Shown in pieces: positions 21,144 through 30,736 of a stretch of DNA of 64,000 bases. Source of the stretch: Syngnathus acus (taxonomy: Eukaryota; Chordata; Actinopteri; Syngnathiformes; Syngnathidae). The stretch spans positions 806,001 to 870,000 of the forward strand of contig NC_051088.1 in NCBI RefSeq assembly GCF_901709675.1, read 5' to 3'. Numbering within the stretch: position 1 is the stretch's first letter; the number at the start of each line of letters is the position of its first letter. The notes beneath the pieces are model-generated. The model saw only the letters and a list, made by a program, of their open reading frames with translations, was not told the origin of the DNA and did not search any database. The position numbers were made by a program, and so were the translations under genes.

Positions 21144-21984
21144 GAATTATAACCATATTGTGATGTACTAAACTTCGCTTTGCTTGTTATGGAGTTATTA
21201 CAGTGATTACATAAACTACCTTTAATTTCTGTCATGGATGAGAATTGCATAATAAGGTGACAGTACATGACATGTGTTAGGCTACGGATTCTAGTTATTG
21301 ATCTGACTCCAAATTACGACCAACACTTAACTATTTTAACTATATTCCGCCTACTCCACACACACTTGCGCACCTAACAATTTTGCGAGTTCGTTCTGTC
21401 AAAGAGAAGACCAGTTGATCAATCAGACCGAATTTACCAATTGTTTATTCCTGACAAAGCAAGCTAATACAGGCGCCTGGGTCCCAGGTCCCTCACACCA
21501 AAGCTCGTGTGTTCTTGTGACCATCAAGAGACAACACATTCATCCGGGTTGCCCAGTTATATACAAACACAATATGAATATTCAAACATGTAAAACATTG
21601 TGTGATGATTGGTCGATGGCCGTCTCCTCCCCACTGGGTGTTTTCGCTGAGTGCAGCTGTCTGGCGGTTGGGTTTATCGTGCGAAGCCCGACCACAAGGA
21701 CGGGGTGTTATTCTCGTTTCTCACCGACCTTGAGATGTTCTCGCCAGTTGCACGTCCGCCCTGTTCCCGCTGGGCCGATGATACATCCTGTTGCACAACA
21801 CTTCGAAGAAAACAACTTCGTGCAGTTGCCTGCACATTCCTTACCACTCATCATGTGATTATATACAGTACAGCCACTACTGGAGATATTGATGTGATTA
21901 TATATAAGTCTAACGCAGCCTCAATAAAATATGTTTGCAAACTGCCGAAAGCACATTTCCCTTTACATGTTATTAAAGTTAATT
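21144..21984. other. No gene recognised
   Basis: Contains only incidental frames. Part of 21385-21900 (gaccagttgatcaatcag … ttgtttattcctgac) could be an LTR of an unknown element, but I see no matching partner in the window. Confidence 0.3.
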
Positions 21985-22288
21985 GATTCACTGGTTCGCA
22001 TGTCCGCCTCACAGTGCAGAGGTTGTGGGTTCAATTCTGACTCCGGCTTTCTATTTGCATGTTTTCCCCATACCTGCATGGGTTTCCTCCGGGAACTCCG
22101 GTTTACTCCCACATTCCAAATACCTGCTTGGTAGGCCGATTAACTGCTCCAAATTAGGTTTAGGTGTGATCGTGAGTGTGAATGGTTGTCTATCTCTGTG
22201 TGCCCTGCGGTTGACTTGTGAGCAGTTCAGGGTGTACCCTGCCTCCTAACCAAAAGACTGCTGGGATAGGCTCCAGCACGCCTGCAAC

Positions 22289-24057
22289 CAGGGCTGTGGA
22301 CTCGGTTCGGACTCGGGGACTCGGACTCGGTCATTTTTGCCGGACTCGGACTCGGTGCTGATTTTGACCGAGTCCACCGAGTCCGACAATAAAAAAAAGA
22401 GGCAAGACGCAGCCAGAGAGTGTCAGGTTACAGTCAGCGCGGTAGGAGTTGGAAGAAGCAGTAAAAACTCCACCAAACTCGTCGTAATGACCCGTGATAT
22501 ATGTTATATCCTTACTATTTTCCAGGTTCTTAGATAGCAAGAATAGGTCGGACAACGACGTGAATGATAACTGCTTTATTCCTTACTCACAGTGCGTTCA
22601 CAGGGCGTACCAGAACAACACAGAATGCCCATCCCACTTCCGGGGTTTTTCTACTACGGAATTTGAGTTAGCCCAAAATACACAACATCTCTTCCCCTCT
22701 TACAATGAACGTGCTATATGCATGAACAACATAGTCTTATGCACCTATAACTTGACATCTTCAAGATCTATCAATAACTACCATTAAACAATTATCATAT
22801 ATGGTCCAGACAATTATGACAATAATATTCCCATGAAACCTTAACTTTGGGTGAGGGTGGACTACCTCGAATTATACCAAATTATAGCGAAAAACCGATG
22901 TCGTACGGCGTCGTACGGCGTCAACACTATGTTGTTTTCAATAAAAACATGAAGAACTCACGTTTGCGTCAGTCAATTTTAATTTTTATAAAGGATTATT
23001 CTCATTTGATGTCTTTAAATTCATCCGCGTTCTGCCATTGAAGCGGGGTGCATTCAAAGACCAGTCGTACAGACGGAAACGTTTTGTGATCAAATCTTTC
23101 ATAACGAGAATGATTTGAGTGAATTGATTTGAATGAATAATTGAGAAGAAATTTCAGTTCTGAAGGCTCCTTTTGTCCCAAGCAAAGTGACAGATGGTGG
23201 GGAGGGGGGATAAAAATTGTAAAATCAATTCACTCAAATCATTCTCGTTATGAAAGATTTGATCACAAAACGTGTGTGGCTTTTTCTTAAATGAACACGT
23301 TTGACATTGCTATCGTGTCAGCTTTTAATTATATTGCGCTGTCATGTTAAAGCAAATTAATAAATGCAACAATATTAATTTGCTTTGAAAATACCTGAGT
23401 AATAAAATAAAATGGATGGATGGATGAATGATGATCACAATTAAGTATAAAGTCTCCTTTGTAATATATACTCCTTGTAGCCTGTACCCAAAAAGAGGCG
23501 TTTCTTTGCATTGAGGTTTATGCAAAGAGCTCACGTAATTATATTGTTGCGTTTTGGTGAAGTGAAAGAGTGTTCCGTCTGTACGACTGGTCTTTGAATG
23601 CACCCCGCTTCAATGGCAGAACGCGGATGAATTTAAAGACATCAAATGAGAATAATCCTTTATAAAAATTAAAATTGACTGACGCAAACGTGAGTTCTTC
23701 ATGTTTTTATTGAAAACAACATAGTGCTGACGCCGTACGACATGGGTTTTTCGCTTTCCAAATAAGGGGTCGTCACTAATTATTTGTGTTTAGATAAATG
23801 TCTGAGCTATAATGGTGTAATTAATGATTAAAACTTGAAAGTATCTGTTTATTGTATTCGTTTATATGTTTAATAAAGACAAAGCCATCACAAAACTGTT
23901 GTAATTATTTAGATTTTGATCTAAATTAGCCTTGAATAAAGACTAAGCAGTCACATGAATTAACAGAAAAAATAGACAGCCGGACTCGGACTCGGACTCA
24001 TGGTCAAGAGGCCGGACTCGGACTCGGTGCAAAAATCCGACCGAGTCCACAGCCCTG
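22289..24057. mobile_element. Non-autonomous hAT derivative with ACTCGG-repeat termini
   Basis: It starts CAGGGCTGTGGACTCGG and ends CCGAGTCCACAGCCCTG, with an exact 8-bp duplication cctgcaac (22281-22288 and 24058-24065). Both ends carry many GGACTCGG repeats. The last ~250 bp (from aacttgaaagtatctg, near 23835) is almost the same as the end of the autonomous-looking hAT at 49072-49299, so it is a derivative of that element. It lacks the transposase. Its centre is a large inverted-repeat structure. Confidence 0.92.
22889..23760. repeat. Large foldback (long inverted repeats) inside hAT derivative
   Basis: A left arm at about 22889-23078 and a right arm at about 23572-23757 are near-perfect reverse complements for about 185-190 bp. 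Both run from gcgaaaaacc(c/g)atgtcgtacg to accagtcgtacagacgg. A second inverted pair of about 54 bp (23079-23132 and 23219-23272, core tttgtgatcaaatctttc) continues the left arm. About 300 bp (23273-23571) separates the two halves of the right arm. The left arm has an extra 10-bp copy of tcgtacggcg. Confidence 0.85.
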
Positions 24058-24552
24058 CCTGCAACCATTGTGAAGATAAGCGGTTCGGATGATGAATGAA
24101 TGAACGAATATTTATCATTTTGGAAAAAACATAATCCCTATCAAATATAAAAGCAGTTATGCACCCTCTTCAGCAGATGTTGCCCTAGGTTACCTATGCT
24201 CAGGTACAACCTTTGATGGTCAAGATGGATGGAATACAGGACTGTCTCAGAAAATTAGAATATTGTGATAAAGTTCTTTATTTTCTGTCATGCAATTAAA
24301 AAAACATAAATGTCATACATTCTGGATTCATTACAAATCAACTGAAATATTGCAAGCCTTTTATTATTTTAATATTGCTGATTATGGCTCACAGCTTAAG
24401 AAAACTCAAAAATCCTATCTCAAAAAATTAGAATATTTCCTCAGACCAAGTATAAAAAAAGATTTATAACAGCAAAACAAAATCAAACATTTGAAAATGT
24501 CCATTAATGCACTCAGTACTTGGTTGGGAATCCTTTTGCACGGATTACTGCA

Positions 24553-25443
24553 TCAGCCTGTGGCATTGCTGGATGCCCAGGATGCTTCAATAGTGGCCTT
24601 TAGCTCATTTGCATTGTTGGGTCTGGTGTCTTTCAGCTTCGTCTTCACAATACCCCACAAATTCTCTACGGGGTTTAGGTCAGGGGAATTGGGAGGCCAA
24701 TCGAGGACAGTAATGCCATGGTCAGTACACCATTTACTGGTGGTTTTGGCACTGTGGGCAGGTGCCAGATCATGCTGGAAAATGAAATCATCATCTCTAT
24801 AGAGCTTTTCAGCAGACAGAAGCATGTAGTGCTCTAAAATCTCTTGGTACACAGCTGCGTTGACTCTGGACTTGATGAAACACAGTGGACCAACACCAGC
24901 AGCTGACATGGCTCCCGAAACCATCGCTGACAGTGGGAACTTCACGCTGGATTTCAAGCAACTTGGATTTTGCTCCTCTCCAGCCTTTCGCCAGACTCTG
25001 GCGCCTTGACTTCCAAATGAAATACAAAACTTGCTTTCGTCTGACTTTGGACCACTCTGCAACTGTCCAGTGCTTCTTTTCCATAGCCCAAGTCAGACGC
25101 TTCAGAAGTGACTTGACCATGGGAATACGGCTATTGTAGCCCACTTCCCGGACACGTCTGTGAACAGTGGCTTTTGATACCTGGACTCCAGCTTCAGTCC
25201 ACGGTCTTTGAAGCTCCCCCAAATTCTGGAAGCGACTCTTCTTCACAATGCTGTTAAGGCTGCAGTCATCTCTCTTGGTTGTGCGGCGTTTCCTGCCAGG
25301 CTTCCCCCTTACAACAGACTGTGCTTTTAAACTGCACTCTGAACAGCTTGCTCTTTGAGAAATTTCTTTTTGTGTCTTACCCTCCTGATGGAGGGTGTCA
25401 ATGATGGTCCTCTGTACAGCAGTCAGATCAGCAGTCTTCCCCA
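24553..25443 (-). pseudogene. Tc1-type transposase, frameshifted
   Basis: The minus strand starts MGKTADLTAVQRTIIDTLHQ at 25443 and continues KTQKEISQRASCSECSL (helix-turn-helix), RKRRTTKRDD and VSKATVHRRVREVGYNSRIP. After a frameshift near 25000-25060 the catalytic half follows: HYMLLSAEKLYRDDDFIFQH, DLAPAHSAKT (second aspartate) and PPNSPDLNPVENLWGIVK (terminal acidic residue of the DDE triad). The C-terminus is near 24553. At least two frame changes make it inactive. It belongs to a Tc1 family different from the one at 36883-49580. Confidence 0.85.
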
Positions 25444-25448
25444 CACTT

Positions 25449-25785
25449 TGTCACGAAACGGAATGAAGCAGGGCGCCCAAGTGCAGCTTGGACCAGGGTT
25501 TATTGGCGAAAACAAACTAACAGACTCGGCAGACTGACGTAACTTACTAACAAAACCAACAACAGAAACTGAACAGAGAAAGACGTGAAACAAAAGACAT
25601 CATGACATTAACAATGATCCGACAGGGGAGTGACAAGCAGACAGGACTTAAATACTAGACAGGTAATGAGAGGCAGGTGAGAATGATCACACTGATCATG
25701 GGCACACAGGAGGGGAGGGGCGAGCACACAGACACACGGACAGAAACTATGACGATATGGACCTGATCGGGGACGAGTCGTGACA
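25449..25785 (-). mobile_element. Solo LTR of the TGTCACG family
   Basis: A 337-bp relative of the 384-bp LTRs at 16240 and 17905, with shared blocks gtgcagcttggaccagggtt, tattggcg, gagaatgatcacactgatcat and ggggacgag. It starts TGTCACGAAA and ends GTGACA. The 4-bp flanks actt (25445-25448 and 25787-25790) indicate insertion close to the transposase start of the Tc1 element. Confidence 0.85.
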
Positions 25786-26713
25786 TACTTGTGATTTAGT
25801 TTACTGAACCAAGCTGAGTGTTTTTCAAGGCTCAGGAGTTAATTAGATGATTCAAGTGATTCGTTGAATACCCTACTAGTATACTTTTTCATGATATTCT
25901 AATATTTTGAGATAGGATATTTGAGTTTTCTTAAGCTGTATGCCATAATCAGCAATATTAAAATAATAAAAGGCTTGCAATATTTCAGTCGGGTTGTAAT
26001 GAATCCACAATGTATGACATTTTTGTTTTTTTAATTGTAGTACAGAAAATAAAGAACTTTATCACAATTTTCTAATTTTCTGAGACAGTCCTGTTGGTTG
26101 TACATGGTTAGTCTTGGATGGCCACCATGTCCCAACAAGGCTGCAACCTAAGTAGAGAGGTAGCAGAGTCATGTTTTGAGCCAGAAGAAGAGCGCGCGAG
26201 CTGTGACGTCCCTTTCGGGTCTGTCAATTGTGCACTCATCTGATGTAAGTGACCGGCTCTCCGTTTAAAGGGTAAAATTCTGTAGCCCCTTTGCAGTAAC
26301 GCAGTCTGTAGGGGAGACGAGAATTGATTTAAGCCGGTACGGAAAGAAGATTCGTTCCGAGTCTAACCGCTGTTCAGGTAACTAATCTATTGTTAGTGTT
26401 GAGTTCGAAGAGTTTTCTTCTTCTTCGGCCATGTTCTCTTAATAATGCACACACTTGGTTGGTTGATTACTTTTCCCGTTTATTTTATTGTCCGCAACAC
26501 AGGAGGGCACAAATACACGCACATCAAGTCTTGGATGCGGTTCGCGCTACATAACAACCCGGAACAGGAAGTGAAGTAGTCCATGATCACCAAAACAAAA
26601 TCACCTCCAAAATAAAACGACAATTTAAAAGAACATCTTTCCACAACAAAAGATAAACCAACACATTCACTCAGGAGAACATAAATCCAACACCCCCCCT
26701 TGTTCTCATGCTG

Positions 26714-28810
26714 TTAACCCATATCATCTTTTGCATTTCCAAAGAACCATTTTTGAAACTTTCTGAGTCTCACTTTTGTAACTGGTTTTGTTAGTATGTC
26801 TGCAGCCATTTCTTCTGATGGACAGTATTCAATGCAGATTTTCCCTTCATTTAACGCTTCTCGAATGAAGTGATATTTCACATCAATGTGCTTCGACCTC
26901 TGTCGGTTCACTGGATTTTTACTCAAAGCAATGGCCCCTTGGTTGTCCCCAAACAGTTTGGCACATGTGTACCTTTTTCTGTCCATCCCGTTTAACAGTT
27001 GGATTAAGTACATGCATTCTTGAGTAGTGGTTGCAAGACCAATGTATTCGGCTTCACATGTCGAGAGTGCCACTGTAGGCTGTTTCTTTGTCTTCCAGGA
27101 TATTACTGGTCCCTCTTTAGTAAGTGCAAAACAGTACCCTGTTGTACTGCGTCTATCTTTTACAGAGGATGCCCAGTCAGAGTCACTGTAAGCAATTAGA
27201 TCTAGGTCCTCACTGCTTTTCTTAAAGATCAGTTCAAAATCATTTGTGCCTTTTAGGTATCTGAGGACTTGTTTTGCTGTTACTAAGTCCTCTCTCGTGG
27301 GTTGAGCTAGTGTTTGAGATAGTCTGCTAACAACCCAGCTTATATCTGGTCTCGTACACGTCATGGCATATATCAGACTGCCCACTATTTCTCTATACTC
27401 CCTTGGGTTAACTGTCCCATTTGTATCACTTCCTCCACATATAGTAGTGTCCGTTTTTAATTCACACGGTGTGGATCTGGGTTTACATTCTGACATCCCA
27501 AAACGTTCCAACATTCTTTGAATGTACCTCTTCTGATTCATCCTGATTTCAGCCTCTTTTTGTATAAACTGGATACCAAGAAAACTGGATATTTTCCCCA
27601 GGTCTTTCATGTTAAACTTTGACCTCATTGTTTCTTTGAATATGTTCAACATGTTCATATTGCTAGCCGCAATGATCAAGTCATCTACCCAGATGATAAC
27701 CAGCAGAGTTTCATGGTCAATGTCTTTCCTGTATACACAGTGATCAGAAAGGTTTCTTTCAAAGTCATTTTGTTCAAGGTAGTCATTCAAGAGTTTGTAC
27801 CAGTTTCTCCCTGATTGTTTTAACCCGTAAAGGGATTTCTTTAATTTGTACACCAAATTTTCTCCTGACTCTGTTTGCTCAAAACCTTCTGGTTGGTCCA
27901 TGTATATTTCTTCCTCAATGGGAGCATGCAAATATGCAGTTTTAACATCCATTTGGTGGATAATAAGATCATTCTGGACTGATATTTGCATTAGGGTTCG
28001 TACAGATGTCATGTTTGCTGTTGGTGCAAATGTCTCGTGGTAGTCTATTCCTTGTGTTTGGTTGTAACCTTTTGCTACAAACCTGGCTTTGAATATTTGT
28101 CCTTGTTCATTTTCTTTGAGGGCGTAGACCCATTTTCCTCCAATGGTATTTCTACCAGTAGGTAAAGTAGTCAGTTCAAATGTGTCATTCTCTTTCAGGG
28201 ATTTGATTTCTTCTGTCATTGCCTGTTTCCACATTGTTGCCTTTGGTGACATCAGTGCCTCTTTATAGGTTTGGGGAATTCTACATGTTGCTCTGTAACA
28301 ATAATCAACACTTACAGAATTTACATTAGCTAGCACTTTGCAGTTAGATATGTAATCCTCTAAATATTTAGGAGGCTTTCTTTCTCTGTTAGGGTAGCGT
28401 TCAGTTTGGTTTTGATCATCACCCTTATTTCTTTCTGTGTCAAGGTTTGGTTCATTTGTGTTGATTTCTTCTTCTCTAGGAGTTCTATTCTCTGCTGCAT
28501 TTTCATTTTGTTGTTCTGTACTTTCCTTTGAAGGCACTACATGCTCATAAGTCTGAATTTCTGTGTCACATTCATGAGTCTGTGTTTGTTGTTCAACAGT
28601 GTTCTTTTTGATAAATCTCACTAGTCTGTGTTTTGACACTTTTCCTGTGTGGGGGTAATAAACCAGGTATGCTGGGCTATTTTTACTATACCCCACAAAT
28701 ATTCCTACTCCACATCTGGGATCAAGTTTCTTGTGATCATGTATGTATGCATAACAGTCTGACCCAAATATCCACAGTTTTGAGAGATCTGGTCTTTTCC
28801 CTGTTAACAT
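26714..28810 (-). CDS. Copia pol, C-terminal part: integrase end, RT and RNase H (698 aa open frame)
   Basis: Open for 698 codons. The first ~60 residues are the integrase C-terminal region (LSKLWIFGSDCYAYIHDHKK, GIFVGYSKNSPAYLVY). A polar linker follows (about residues 70-165). The copia RT domain shows WKQAMTEEIKSL, YHETFAPTANMTSVRTLM, IHQMDVKTAYLHAPI (motif A), KSLYGLKQSGRNW and LLVIIWVDDLIIAAS (motif C with intact VDD). The RNase H/C-terminal part shows LIAYSDSDWASS, VALSTCEAEYIGLA, FGDNQGAIALSKNP and KHIDVKYHFIREAL. The end at DILTKPVTKVRLRKFQKW is the usual one. The first ATG is only a convenient start: the true polyprotein begins upstream in gag. Confidence 0.9.
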   Translation of the reverse strand: MLTGKRPDLSKLWIFGSDCYAYIHDHKKLDPRCGVGIFVGYSKNSPAYLVYYPHTGKVSKHRLVRFIKKNTVEQQTQTHECDTEIQTYEHVVPSKESTEQQNENAAENRTPREEEINTNEPNLDTERNKGDDQNQTERYPNRERKPPKYLEDYISNCKVLANVNSVSVDYCYRATCRIPQTYKEALMSPKATMWKQAMTEEIKSLKENDTFELTTLPTGRNTIGGKWVYALKENEQGQIFKARFVAKGYNQTQGIDYHETFAPTANMTSVRTLMQISVQNDLIIHQMDVKTAYLHAPIEEEIYMDQPEGFEQTESGENLVYKLKKSLYGLKQSGRNWYKLLNDYLEQNDFERNLSDHCVYRKDIDHETLLVIIWVDDLIIAASNMNMLNIFKETMRSKFNMKDLGKISSFLGIQFIQKEAEIRMNQKRYIQRMLERFGMSECKPRSTPCELKTDTTICGGSDTNGTVNPREYREIVGSLIYAMTCTRPDISWVVSRLSQTLAQPTREDLVTAKQVLRYLKGTNDFELIFKKSSEDLDLIAYSDSDWASSVKDRRSTTGYCFALTKEGPVISWKTKKQPTVALSTCEAEYIGLATTTQECMYLIQLLNGMDRKRYTCAKLFGDNQGAIALSKNPVNRQRSKHIDVKYHFIREALNEGKICIEYCPSEEMAADILTKPVTKVRLRKFQKWFFGNAKDDMG

Positions 28811-30142
28811 CTGATATGGTGTACTTTTAGTCCTGTTACTGTAGCATCTGTTGCGAGTGTGTGCTGCATTTTGAATGGCATAAGGCCATAATTCTTTTGG
28901 CAGCCCCTTTTCTAGTAAAAGACACCTCCCCCATTCTCAAAGAGAGTTCTCCATTGTCTCTCAGCGGTGCCATTCTGATGGAGGAGATAGGGCTCAGATG
29001 TCTCATGTTTTACCTTTTTCCCTTAAAAAGAGACTGGAAGGAACTGCTTGTGAATTCAGTGCCTTGTCCGATCTAATGCACTTAACACTGCCATCATGGT
29101 GCACCGTCAGCTAGAAACTTTGCTGTGGCCTCTGTGGTGTCACTTTTCTGTTTTAGAAAGTAAACTGACACTGCCCCTGAAAAATCATCTGTGAATATTA
29201 TAGCATATTTGTGACCACTTTGGCCACTTGGTTCAATGGGGCCGGCTAGATCAGTGTGCACCAACTGTAATGGCTTACTCGCTTTTGGGTCGCTTTGTCT
29301 GTTTCTGTCGTTAGTGAATTTCCCTTCTGTGCACACATTACAATCTAACATGTCCACTAGCCTGTGATTTCATGCCCTCTACAACATCAAGGTAGCTTTA
29401 ACACATCTCTAACATTACAATGTCCTAAAATTTCGTGCCATGTTTTCACATCACAAGTCAGATTAACAGTGTCACCAGGACATCATGTCATTGAATGATG
29501 ATTTCATTATTTACCGTTTTCAAATAGTAGGAGTCTGTTGTATTCTCGATGTAGAAGACTGTCCATCTTGTTCACCAGTTCACTCTGTCCCTTCTTGAGA
29601 TCACCTGGCTCCATAGGTTGTAGCTGCCTTCACTGAAAATATGCTCTGAGGGTAGGAGGGGATGAACAAGCATCTCTCAATGTGATGTGGTACAGGTCCT
29701 TGTACGTCCTGTAGAGAGACGTTGGCATCTCCCTCTTGAGTGCGACGTTATTTGTCCTGGATCCATCAGCAAGCTCCATGTAGGTTTCTCAGGATCAAAA
29801 GTGTCATCAAACTTTATGAACTTGTTCTTCTCCGTAATGAATGTGTGAAGTAGCACCACAGTCACCATTAGTCCTTCTTCTTCTTATGTCAGTAGGCAGA
29901 AGTCTTTGACTAACTTTAAATACAACAGTCCTGCTCTTCTTTCTTGTCCTCATTGTTTTTCTACAGTTAGTTTGCATCATCTCTGTACTTTGTTTTTTCT
30001 TCTACATGTCTCATCACTGGTGTCGAGCTTCTATGTAGCTACACCATCTAGGTGTTCCCTGTGGCGACAATCTTTTACAAAATGTCCTCTCGGTTTCCAC
30101 ATCCCTTGACAGATGATTGAGGTTAAATCAACCTTCATCACA
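28811..30142 (-). pseudogene. Copia protease and integrase region, frameshifted
   Basis: The reading frame is broken several times. A protease-like fragment at 29677-29868 contains HTFITEKNKFIKFDDTFDPE, preceded by sequence in which the expected D-S/C-G active-site block is disturbed. An integrase fragment at 29094-29357 has CNVCTEGK, LQLVHTDLAGPIEPSG and YAIIFTDDFSGAVSVYFLKQ, with the first two catalytic aspartates (DLAG and FTDDF). The third acidic residue is expected near 28960-29080 but is in a shifted frame. These breaks, in an element whose LTRs hardly differ, imply that it was mobilised in trans or decayed very recently. Confidence 0.8.
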
Positions 30143-30736
30143 TTATCTGTTTTCACTTTGTTGTCGAATTTCCGGTTTCCTCATAACTTCGTAGGTTGCT
30201 TTGAACTGTGTGAATGTTAAATCTTCACTGCTTTGAGTTGTGTGAATAGCAAATGGCTTGTAAGCTTCAGGAAGCCCCTTTAATATCATAGCGATAATAA
30301 GTCCATCACTGATGACTTCTTTTGCATTTCTTAGGGAGGTCACTGCTTTTTCAGCTCGGATAATATAATCTATCACTGTCTCATCAGGTTTCTTCTGTAA
30401 AGACGTCAGCTCTGTGTACAGTGCGATGATTCTAGGTTTGCCTTTACTATCGTAGTGGTCACGGAGTATTTTTAAAGCTTTTCTTCCGTCGTCAGTCGCA
30501 TCTCTCATTACCAGTGAAAGGCTTTTATCATCAAGAAACTGAATCAGTTCAGCGTAGCATTCAGCATTCTTCTCTGCATCTGGATTATTGTCTGACAATA
30601 TAGTGTCCTTTAGGCCAATGATCCGCATGTGGCCGAGAAACTTTGTCTCCCAGAGTTCGTAACCGTTTTCGTCTCCGTTGAACACTAACCTCTGCCATCT
30701 TCCTCCTGTTGTGTTACGCCTGGGCCCATAACCTGT
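30143..30736 (-). CDS. Copia gag (UBN2-type), open frame
   Basis: Open minus frame beginning near the primer-binding site and running to 30143. It includes RWQRLVFNGDENGYELWETK, RIIGLKDTILSDNNPDAEKN, DDGRKALKILRDHYDSKGKP, YTELTSLQKKPDETVIDYII and AEKAVTSLRNAKEVISDGLI, the helical capsid-like region of copia-type Gag (UBN2 family). An upstream ATG (30793) lies inside the LTR. The frame stops after KPEIRQQSENR, before any zinc knuckle, which probably lies in the frameshifted part downstream. Confidence 0.8.
   Translation of the reverse strand, partial: TGYGPRRNTTGGRWQRLVFNGDENGYELWETKFLGHMRIIGLKDTILSDNNPDAEKNAECYAELIQFLDDKSLSLVMRDATDDGRKALKILRDHYDSKGKPRIIALYTELTSLQKKPDETVIDYIIRAEKAVTSLRNAKEVISDGLIIAMILKGLPEAYKPFAIHTTQSSEDLTFTQFKATYEVMRKPEIRQQSENR

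Larger units (their letters stand above)
21985..24105 (+). mobile_element. tRNA-derived SINE split by a hAT element
   Basis: The left part (21985-22288) has the family features tgtccgcctcacag, a B-box variant GGTTCAATTCT, ctccggtttactcccac and gggataggctccagcac. The right part (24066-24105) supplies gataagcggttcggatgatg and a GAAT-rich tail. The two halves are separated by the hAT derivative at 22289-24057 and its duplicated cctgcaac. It is more diverged than the SINEs at 4433 and 13730. Confidence 0.82.
24237..26093 (-). mobile_element. Tc1-like transposon, decayed
   Basis: Long inverted ends: the left is CAGGACTGTCTCAGAAAATT and the right, read in reverse, is the same sequence to at least 24420. 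A TA precedes the left end, but the right flank reads TT, so one side of the TA duplication has mutated. A transposase lies between on the minus strand, and a solo LTR interrupts the sequence just before its start codon. Confidence 0.88.
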
